This document shows, piece after piece, positions 1 to 5,724 of a DNA stretch of 5,724 nt. The first letter of the stretch is position 1, and each line of letters begins with the position of its first letter. A program made the position numbers and the translations under genes. Source of the DNA: Xanthobacteraceae bacterium (lineage in GTDB: Bacteria > Pseudomonadota > Alphaproteobacteria > Rhizobiales > Xanthobacteraceae); NCBI GenBank assembly GCA_030037185.1, contig JASHRR010001058.1:1-5724 (forward strand), written 5' to 3'. Under the pieces are notes generated by a model. The model saw only the letters and a list, made by a program, of their open reading frames with translations. It was not told the DNA's origin and did no database searches.

Positions 1-634
1 TATGGCATACACGGCTGCGCTACCCCTGAGCTAAGCTGTTGGCAAAGCAGGGAAACTGCCTCGCCTACTTCACTAAAAAATTTTGGTGGCGGTGTCGGGA
101 TGTGCGCGCTGGAGGGCCTGAAGTAGACGCGGAGGGAACACCTTGCACCCTACTTAGCTCCCGTCCGATACTGGCGGCCATGCCTCGCAAGCCGCAACCG
201 TCACTGCCGGCTAGCTGGATGCCCTCCTCATGGCTGCTTTGCGTATCGCCGGGCGCGTTTTCGAGATGAAAGACAGGAAGCTTCATCAACGCCGGGCAGA
301 GGAACAGGTCCGTTCCAAATATACTCAGTGTCATGATCGTCCGGCTGTCCCGACTTCAATATCCTGCTGAGAATTATGGCGCACATGTGATGTCCGTTCG
401 TGGCCCAAGGCTGCCGTCGCCGCCGCAGCTCCGGCAAGTCGTCACTCACGCGACCAGTCCACAGCATCCGGTAAAGCAGCCCGCTCGTACCGCACAGCGC
501 GGCGACCGACGACAAGGGACATGCTGCTCGTCACGGCACGCCGACAGAGTGATCAGACGCGGAAAACGAAGGACGTCGCGCGACAGGAGAACCCGCGGTG
601 GAGCAGCGGGATTCTGAACACGTAGCTCCCTCCC
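1..634. other. Region with no recognisable gene
   Basis: No reading frame on either strand shows a family I recognise. Two weak traces are seen. First, a plus-strand frame is open from the window edge to a TAG at 124-126 and ends in a glycine-rich tail, KNFGGGVGMCALEGLK. It could be the last 41 codons of a gene lying to the left, but an open stretch of that length is expected by chance. Second, a minus-strand frame around 180-270 contains FHLENAPGD followed by EEGIQLAG, which faintly recalls the short DUF6894 proteins. There is also a D-arm-like tRNA string at 20-36. None of these is strong enough to annotate as a gene. The stretch is probably decayed or intergenic DNA. Confidence 0.5.
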
Positions 635-672
635 TTATGACGAGCGCGTTGCGCCGCCGCACGGTACCGCCA

Positions 673-1919
673 TCAGCTTCGGCGCGTATTGCTTAAACTC
701 CGCCGCGGCCTTCTCGACAGCCTCGGCCTCAGTGGCGGCGTGGACAGCCGCATCATCGCCTTTGCGTCGCGGACGGCTTTGTAGCCGTAGACCAGCAAAT
801 CCGACTCATAGGCGGCGATCGCGCTCCTCGCGGAGGAGGCGGTGCTTCCTGACAGCGCGGCGGCGAGGACTTGCCAGTCCTTAAGCGATGTATTTCCACC
901 GTGCGCGCCAAACGGTGGGATGGCGTCAATGGTGTCCCCGATCAGCGCCACGCGCGACGCGCGTTGCTTTCTGAGATGCGGCATTGCGCGGATCGGCATC
1001 AGAATTGCATCAGTTGGCTCCGAATGCTCCACGAGGGTTCTGAAGGCCTGGTGAAACAGATCGATTTCATCCAGTGCAATGTTATGCAATGTAGTGGGAT
1101 CAAGTAATGCCGATGCTGGATCACCGAAACGACTATCGCGAAAAAATACGGCCCACATCATATAGTCTTTGGCAGAGATCTGACCGACCTCGAGCCCTAG
1201 ACGCGCCGCCGCCAAAACGGGGTTTTCCCGGAAGCGCATGGTCGTGCAGAAGACAACTCGACGATGTGGCCCCAGCGCTGTGATGCCGCCCGCATCGAGA
1301 AATCTTTGAAGTGTTGGAAGACTCACGTTGCCCACCCAAGTGCCGCCGAATATTGCCGCGTTTCCCGTATACTGCGGCGGATTGAGATTGGGAAAGCGTT
1401 GCCGCCTGACATCGGAGTTGGCGCCGTCAGCGCCTACTACGTAGAACATCCACTTCGGCGCTCGATCCGTCATCAAACCAAGCGACAGTTCGATCCCCGC
1501 GCCCTTCGTACCGCGAGAACATCTTCCGGAAGTGGACGTGCTCACCGATCCCAGAGAGAAGGCCACGTCGCAACGTCTCGCGGTCTACCTGTCCGCTTAT
1601 TAGACCCTGATGCTCATTGTGCTCCGCATCGAACTGGAAACGATGCAACTCCCGCGCTCGCTCGTCGAGCAAGATGAAGGCGCCAGTTCTCTCGGTCTTT
1701 CCGGAGGTTGAACGAAGCAATTGATATTGTTTAGATGGGAGGCAGGCGCGAAGCGCCCGGCTTCGAACTGGATCAATCGTGAGCTGGTAGCCTTGTCCAC
1801 GAACGTCTGGTCCGGCGTCCCTCTCATAGACAGCTACGTCGAAGCCCCGGTGAGCGAGCGCCTGGGAGGGCAGCGGCAGTTTCTAGGCATAGCCCACTCA
1901 AGCCACCTCCGATGATCAT
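673..1919 (-). pseudogene. FAD-dependent monooxygenase (PHBH fold), frameshifted pseudogene
   Basis: The pieces belong to a flavoprotein monooxygenase of the FAD_binding_3 / p-hydroxybenzoate hydroxylase type, which hydroxylates organic substrates using NAD(P)H, FAD and oxygen. The substrate cannot be told. The first frame begins at the ATG at 1919-1917 with MIIGGGLSGLC, the GxGxxG dinucleotide-binding loop. The frame then breaks at about 1865-1883, where 19 nt stand where about 3 are expected. The second frame continues with RGFDVAVYERDAGPD and RGQGYQLTIDP, down to DGSSAEVDVL. It breaks again at 1438-1441. The third frame carries VVGADGANSDVRR, the conserved DG motif, and GDTIDAIPPFGAHGGNTSLKD, the second FAD-binding GD motif with Asp where His is usual. 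It then continues through AYESDLLVYGYKAVRD to a TGA at 673-675. All core motifs survive but are split over three frames, so no functional protein is expected without correction. Start choice is uncertain: the frame stays open upstream to about 1982, and the ATG leaves a short first beta strand. Sequencing error is possible but would require several independent indels. Confidence 0.85.
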
Positions 1920-2049
1920 AGTTCTTGGTTTGGATGCGATTTGTCGGCCTTTTTTAGAGGTCGATTGCAAAGGCTGAAAGGCTCACAGCGAGCATATCAC
2001 GTCCGCACCACACCAATGACCGAACGAAAAGTTTCTCAGCCGGCGTTTT
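1920..2049. other. Intergenic gap between two pseudogenes
   Basis: This stretch is less GC-rich than its surroundings and has no frame I recognise. On the minus strand the monooxygenase frame stays open upstream of its ATG back to a TGA at about 1983-1985, so part of this gap may be original coding or leader sequence of that gene. No terminator hairpin followed by a clear T run was seen. Confidence 0.35.
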
Positions 2050-2319
2050 TCAGCCTTGGGCCGGGAGAAGACATTGGGGTAGTGGGCTCATCTTGAAATT
2101 TCGGGGAGGCTCTATTTCCAATCGGTCGCCATCGGCGATTTGCACCTTTTGAATTTCCTCGAACTAGGCAAGCAGGCGTTTTGCGTCGAGCGAAACGTGA
2201 CCACGAAGGTTCCAGTTCGGCGACGATTTTGCGCTGACGAGTAATGTTCCGTTCACCCGTCCTGACATGGCGGCGGACCGTCGAAAGATGTTCCCGGATA
2301 GGATTGTGGTAGGGTCCAT
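2050..2319 (-). pseudogene. Small helical hypothetical protein, decayed (frameshift plus internal stop)
   Basis: This is a remnant of a short, charged, probably all-helical protein of a type I associate with Rhizobiales. Such proteins are about 60-90 residues long and of unknown function. A first frame reads YHNPIREHLSTVRRHVRTGE and goes on through RNITRQRKIVAELE. After position 2209-2206 the homology moves to another frame: RGHVSLDAKRLLA, then a TAG at 2166-2164, then FEEIQKVQIADGDRLEIE, with the frame ending at a TGA at 2052-2050. The TAG sits where a Gln codon would give LLAQFEEIQ, consistent with a single C-to-T change. An ATG at 2319-2317 is the likely old start, preceded by AAGG, but it is one base out of frame with the first block. 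The gene lies directly downstream of the kinase on the same strand and may once have been co-transcribed with it. Family assignment is from memory of similar sequences and has not been searched. Confidence 0.6.
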
Positions 2320-2337
2320 GGACAGCCTTGGTACGAT

Positions 2338-4056
2338 TTAACTTCCGCTCGAAAATCGATCTCCATTACGCCGCTCCAGTGGGTTCCGGGCTGGGCAGGT
2401 CAGACACCAAGTCAGACCCGACGGCGCGTAGTCAAGGTTGACCGTACCACCCAGGCTGCTTTCGGCCATTCTTTCTATAACCATTGTGCCGAACCCGCGC
2501 CGTTTTGGCGCAGACACGGACGGCCCCTCGCGCTCGGTCCAACTCATGGTGAAGGCGTTGTCGCTGAGGTTCCAGCGAACATCCACACGGCCTCTGTCCG
2601 TCGAAAGCGCCCCGTATTTGCTGGCGTTCGTAGCGAGTTCATGGAGCGCGAGCCCGACGGCTTGCGCACCGACCGTGTTGAAGCGCAGCTTGGGGCCATC
2701 CACGAAAATACGAGAACCAATCAGATCGCCAAGATGCGAGAGTTGGGCGCGCACCAGCTCCTCGACGTCAACTCCCTTCCAGTCGTGCCGGAACAGCAGA
2801 TCCTGGTTGGCTGAAAGGGCCCGGATGCGCTCGGAGAAGCGCTTCGTGAAGTCTTCGGGGTTCTCTGCTGCTGTCCGATGCGCGATAGCGTCCACGACGG
2901 TGAGGATGTTCTTGACCCGATGATGCATTTCGCGGACCAGGAGATGCTCCCTTACCTCCTGCTCCTTGCGTTCGGTGATATCGAGCACGATGCCGGCCAT
3001 CCGCACCGGTTTCCCATCCGCGAATGCGGCGTTTCCCTTGCCGTGAATCCAGCGCACGGTCCCGTCTGGCCACAGCGTGCGGTATTCGACGTCGTGGCCT
3101 GTCTGGCCGCCGCTCCGCAGGCAGGCGCCGACATCGCGGTCGGTGCGCTCGCGATCGTCGGGGTGGAGCGCGGCCAGAAAGCGCCGATAGTTCATCGGCT
3201 CATCCGGCGGGAGGCCGAAGAGTTGCTTGCAAAGCGGCGACCACTCGCTCCGATCGGGTGCGATTTCCCAGTGCCAGTAGCCGACCTGCGCTCGGTCGGC
3301 GATGAAGCGCAGGCGCTCCTCGCTCTCGCACAGGCGCTCCTCTACTGCCTTGCGCTTCGTGATGTCCTGCACGGTGCCGACAATGCTCGCGGGCCCTCCC
3401 TCAGCCCTGGCGCTGTCGAAATCAGCAAGCCGACGCACTTCCACCCAGCGGACCCCGCCGTCTCGGAGCCGAACCCGGTACTCATGCGCGGAGTTCTTTG
3501 GATCGGGGGGATCGAGGGCTGCCTCGCGATCCGCCCAAAACCTTTCGGCGTCATCCGGATGCACCAACTTCTTGATGTCCTCGATCGGTATTTCGCTGGT
3601 GGCAACGTCAAAAACTTCCTTAAAACGCGTATCCCCGGAAGCCACGCGGCGGCGCGGATCGTACCGCCACCACCCGAGTTTCGCTGTGTCAAGGGCAAAC
3701 TGCAGACGGTCTTTGCTCGTCTGCAGTCGTTGCTCAAGGACACGGATATACCACACGAAAGCCGCTGCCAGCCAAACAGTGCCGACGGCGAGGCCACGAT
3801 TCAACCAACCCTCCCAACCCGGTAGCCCGTTAGCAGCCGATACCCAATATCCAATGATGATGAGCGGCGTCGCGAGCAGTGCAAGCGCAAGCGCGGCCTT
3901 CGGTTGCGGGAACCAGTAGCCTACGAGAACCACGCTCACATAGAAAAGGCCAGCCGAGATTATTTCCGGGGTCATGGCATCGAAAATCAACCCGCTGGCC
4001 GCGGCCACGGCAACGGCAATGACGGGGCCTGCCCAAGATCGAGGTCCGCTGAACAT
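2338..4056 (-). CDS. Membrane-anchored PAS-PAS HWE-family sensor histidine kinase
   Basis: This 572-residue sensor kinase would autophosphorylate on His and pass the phosphate to a response regulator. It sits in the inner membrane: four hydrophobic segments lie at about residues 10-28, 31-49, 54-75 and 88-106 with only short loops, followed by a linker helix at 107-125. A first PAS domain spans about 116-235 (PAC part EYRVRLRDGGVRWVEVR, ending GTVQDITKRK). A second spans about 247-364 (EYRTLWPDGTVRWIHGKGN, ending GIVLDITERK). The H box is REMHHRVKN at 375-383, with His379 the expected phospho-acceptor. The ATP-binding part has the N box HELATNASKYGALS at 472-485, WTE at 506-508 and GFG at 521-523. 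His472, Trp506 and Glu508 are the residues that name the HWE family. All key residues are present, so it is probably active. The ATG start is supported by AGGAG 9 nt upstream. No cognate regulator is visible, making it an orphan within this window. The sensed signal is unknown. Confidence 0.95.
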   Translation of the reverse strand: MFSGPRSWAGPVIAVAVAAASGLIFDAMTPEIISAGLFYVSVVLVGYWFPQPKAALALALLATPLIIIGYWVSAANGLPGWEGWLNRGLAVGTVWLAAAFVWYIRVLEQRLQTSKDRLQFALDTAKLGWWRYDPRRRVASGDTRFKEVFDVATSEIPIEDIKKLVHPDDAERFWADREAALDPPDPKNSAHEYRVRLRDGGVRWVEVRRLADFDSARAEGGPASIVGTVQDITKRKAVEERLCESEERLRFIADRAQVGYWHWEIAPDRSEWSPLCKQLFGLPPDEPMNYRRFLAALHPDDRERTDRDVGACLRSGGQTGHDVEYRTLWPDGTVRWIHGKGNAAFADGKPVRMAGIVLDITERKEQEVREHLLVREMHHRVKNILTVVDAIAHRTAAENPEDFTKRFSERIRALSANQDLLFRHDWKGVDVEELVRAQLSHLGDLIGSRIFVDGPKLRFNTVGAQAVGLALHELATNASKYGALSTDRGRVDVRWNLSDNAFTMSWTEREGPSVSAPKRRGFGTMVIERMAESSLGGTVNLDYAPSGLTWCLTCPARNPLERRNGDRFSSGS

Positions 4057-4065
4057 GCTGATGCA

Positions 4066-4070
4066 CTCCT
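4066..4070 (-). promoter_or_regulatory. Shine-Dalgarno site of the histidine kinase
   Basis: On the minus strand AGGAG is followed by 9 nt and then the ATG at 4056-4054. This supports that start over the out-of-frame GTG at 4066-4064, which overlaps the motif. Confidence 0.75.
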
Positions 4071-4459
4071 AAACCGTGTGGGGCCTTAAAACCGACAGGC
4101 CTTCCGCCGCGTCAGGAACTCAACGTGAGTGCCTTGTGATGAGTGGAAGGTCGCCGGGTCCGGAAACGTCGATTTCTGCGGCGGTGGCATGTCGTCGCGC
4201 AACGCGACCCCCTGGGCGCGGTAAGCGCGAAACCTATTCGGACTTCTCTGCTTCCTTTGCCTCGGTTGGCATCGCGATCAGCACCGGGCAATACGGGTTC
4301 CGCTTTATAGATGTTCTCGATCGGGTAACGAGGTGGGACTGAGGGCGTGCTCTGTTACAGTTCGGCAGCGTTATCAATACCCGCCGCAGGGGTCGGCTTC
4401 GGGTCATTTTGAAACTAAATCGGACGCTTTCTCGGTGCACTTCTGTTGGTCTCATCTTC
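4071..4459. other. Leader and intergenic region upstream of the kinase, no gene recognised
   Basis: Open frames on both strands here (for example minus 4455-4234 and plus 4076-4342) have arginine-, serine- and proline-rich composition and no recognisable motif, so I do not call them genes. The kinase promoter must lie here or further upstream, but no clear -35/-10 pair was seen on the minus strand. I also found no GGAAC-N16/17-CGTT element of the alphaproteobacterial general stress response. The region may include decayed coding sequence. Confidence 0.4.
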
Positions 4460-4666
4460 CTAACTGGAGCTGACGTTCTGGTCGTCGCTCACGTCGAGGG
4501 AGCATGGAGCGGCGATATCGGCTATTTCCGCTATGGGCGAGGAATCAATCTTGTCAGATCCATCGGCAGCATCAGTTCGGACCCAGGTACGGTCGTAGGC
4601 TGCCCAATGCGCCGCTTCGTGTTGGCCCGCGCGGTGGACGTAGGCGCAAATCCCTGCGGAATAGTT

Positions 4667-4677
4667 GATTATCGATT
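4667..4677 (+). repeat. 7-bp near-duplication (GATT direct repeat) breaking the DUF885 frame
   Basis: The plus strand reads GATTATCGATT, with GATT at 4667-4670 and again at 4674-4677. Removing 7 bp restores the minus-strand reading SYVI-NYSAG expected for the family, so the extra 7 bp is the most economical cause of this frameshift. Confidence 0.6.
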
Positions 4678-5350
4678 ACGTAGGAGCGATATTGATCGGT
4701 GAACGCGAGACTGCGCTCGGCGCGTTCCCGTGAGATCAGTTGATAGCGCTGGGTCAGCTCGAGCGCGTGGCCCCAGTCAATTTCGCCGTCGAGATACATC
4801 GCCGCGATCGTCAGACTTGCGCCGGAAAGATCATGGAGTGCTTCGCGCAAAGCTCCGTAAACCGGCGCCGTGGAAGGATCGAGACCGGCTGAAGGATACA
4901 GCGCCGTCCCTTCGAAGAGAAGGCGCTCCTCGCCGGGAAACGCTAGATCGACGCCAAAATCTGCGCCGCCTTCGTTGAGCGCACTTGTCGGATCATAGAG
5001 CGGCGCGATCGAAAACTCGATCAGGCCGCGCTCGCGATATTGCCGCTCGGTGTAGATGCCCTGAACGTGATGGCCGGGATAGCCTTCGTGGCAGCCAAGC
5101 TGGACCGCGCAGTCTATGAAGATGGGGAGATCGGCGTTGACTTTGATCAGACGCTGATTGTCACCCTGATACCAATTGTAGGCGCCCCAACTGCGGCGCG
5201 TCACAAACTCTATTTTGAAGCGCTCGTCGGCCGGCAATTGTATGGGCGCGAGCGTGCGGCGGCGGCATTCGGCGATTGCGGCACTTATGACGGCGTCGAG
5301 TCGATTGCTTGGAATGACGTACCGATTGCGAAACGCTTCTACGCGCTCGG

Positions 5351-5358
5351 CTAACTAA
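5351..5358 (+). repeat. 4-bp tandem duplication (CTAA)2 breaking the DUF885 frame
   Basis: CTAA occurs twice in tandem. With one copy removed, the minus strand reads GQLAERVEAF continuously, joining the two DUF885 blocks exactly as expected for the family. The duplication is therefore the inferred frameshift mutation. Confidence 0.75.
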
Positions 5359-5559
5359 CTGACCCGATCCGGGAACCAAAGCCTCAACACGCTCCAGCAC
5401 CGGATCGTAACTTTCGAGCGGACGCAACTCGGGCGCGAGCGCGAACAGGCGCATAGCTTTGTCGCGGAAGCGAAAGCGTGCGTCGTCGATTATGTCGAGG
5501 CGAGACCGAGCGCTCGCCACGTTTGCCCTTAGGACAGTCGCAAAAATAATCGAATCGGA

Positions 5560-5724
5560 TTTTCCCGAAGATGCGACGTAGTGACTCGGATGAGGGTGAT
5601 TCTCAGTCATCGGACCGATTGGTACCAACGTCAGCATGATCGACCGGGATGCGATTCGGCTGCGGTGGGACGCGGACGGCTCGAAGCGTGACGAGCGGGG
5701 ACGGCGGTTGTGGGCCGCGAGCGA
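5560..5724 (+). mobile_element. Left end of an ISAzo13-family insertion sequence (partial)
   Basis: An element end is inferred because DUF885 homology stops at about 5545-5562 and a transposase start follows at 5636 on the opposite strand. The exact boundary and terminal inverted repeat cannot be fixed, because the other end lies outside the window. The boundary given is approximate, within about 5545-5630. Confidence 0.5.
5636..5724 (+). CDS. ISAzo13-family transposase, N-terminal fragment cut by window edge
   Basis: The 29 complete codons read MIDRDAIRLRW, then DADGSKRDERGRRLWAAS. This matches the characteristic start of ISAzo13-family transposases: a short helix, an IRxR motif, then DERxRRLWAA. 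These enzymes have a DDE-type catalytic domain and move the element by DNA transposition. The catalytic part would lie beyond the window, so activity cannot be judged. The ATG is chosen because it fits the family N-terminus; no clear Shine-Dalgarno sequence precedes it. The frame is open upstream only to a TGA at about 5598-5600. The gene runs opposite to the DUF885 remnant and the kinase. Confidence 0.7.
   Translation, partial: MIDRDAIRLRWDADGSKRDERGRRLWAAS

Larger units (their letters stand above)
4460..5562 (-). pseudogene. DUF885-family protein, 5'-truncated and frameshifted pseudogene
   Basis: This gene belongs to DUF885 (PF05960), a family of uncharacterised proteins with a metalloprotease-like motif. 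Three frames join into one protein. The first (from about 5562 down to 5359) reads SARSRLDIIDDARFRFRDKA, then LESYDPVLERVEALVPGSGQ. After a 4-bp tandem duplication at 5351-5358 the second frame gives VEAFRNRYVIPSNRLDAVIS, AYNWYQGD and, at 5090-5067, HEGYPGHH, the family's hallmark metal-binding-type motif. It continues with NEGGADFGVDLAFPGEER and ERAERSLAFTDQYRSYVI. After a 7-bp near-duplication around 4667-4677 the third frame reads NYSAGICAYVHRAG and HEAAHWAAYDR, ending at a TAG at 4462-4460. The N-terminal part usual in the family is missing. Homology fades at about 5545-5562, close to the transposase start at 5636, so the IS probably replaced the 5' end. The catalytic-looking residues survive, but no complete product can be made. 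Metalloprotease activity is a family-level guess. Confidence 0.85.

Noticed and set aside
1..126. Plus-strand frame open from the window edge, ending KNFGGGVGMCALEGLK
   Set aside because: A 41-codon open stretch is not significant by chance, and the glycine-rich end matches no family I can name. It also overlaps the tRNA-like string on the other strand.
301..316. Inverted repeat GGAAC-N6-GTTCC
   Set aside because: It has only 5-bp arms, no gene nearby to regulate, and could easily occur by chance.
1264..1677. Plus-strand open frame of 137 codons
   Set aside because: It is antisense to the monooxygenase pseudogene, and its composition is that of a shadow frame.
2878..3825. Long plus-strand open frame of 315 codons
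   Set aside because: It lies entirely antisense to the histidine kinase, whose domains and motifs are clear. Long antisense frames are common opposite GC-rich genes, and the translation shows no family features.
4057..4459. Possible general stress response locus (PhyR/NepR/EcfG with an HWE kinase)
   Set aside because: HWE kinases can act in that pathway, but no PhyR, NepR or sigma factor gene is present and no GGAAC-N16/17-CGTT promoter was found.
4076..4702. Open frames on both strands between the kinase and the DUF885 remnant
   Set aside because: They are rich in arginine, serine and proline, show no motif, and partly run antisense to the DUF885 tail.
5580..5610. Imperfect inverted repeat GTGACTC...CAGTCA as the IS terminal repeat
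   Set aside because: It pairs within one end of the element, whereas a terminal inverted repeat must pair with the other end, which is outside the window.

Overview
The window reads as a decaying accessory stretch of an alphaproteobacterial genome. The likely source is a Bradyrhizobium-like member of the Hyphomicrobiales. This is inferred from the GC-rich coding style, an HWE-family sensor kinase, an ISAzo13-type transposase start and a small helical protein type I associate with rhizobia. No sequence search was possible, so the taxonomic call is tentative. Only one complete, undamaged gene is present.

Layout from left to right. Positions 1-634 contain no gene I recognise. A PHBH-fold FAD-dependent monooxygenase gene follows on the minus strand (about 673-1919) and is broken by at least two frameshifts. 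Its tail runs into a second reading frame that looks coding and ends at 635. Positions 1920-2049 hold nothing recognisable. Next is a small minus-strand pseudogene (2050-2319) for a short helical protein, with one frameshift and one internal TAG. The intact gene follows on the minus strand (2338-4056): a 572-residue membrane-anchored, two-PAS HWE histidine kinase with its own Shine-Dalgarno sequence. Positions 4071-4459 form an unassigned leader and intergenic region.

To the right is a DUF885-family gene on the minus strand (4460 to about 5562). It keeps its HEGYPGHH metal-binding-type motif but is broken by a 4-bp tandem duplication and a 7-bp near-duplication, and it lacks its 5' part. The window ends inside the first codons of an ISAzo13-family transposase on the plus strand (5636 to the edge). 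The IS end lies roughly where DUF885 homology stops, so insertion of the element probably removed the start of that gene.

The genes do not form an evident pathway. The kinase is an orphan here: no response regulator, NepR or sigma factor is visible. The main biological story is gene decay by small insertions around one preserved sensor kinase, next to a mobile element. I found no convincing new multi-gene system.
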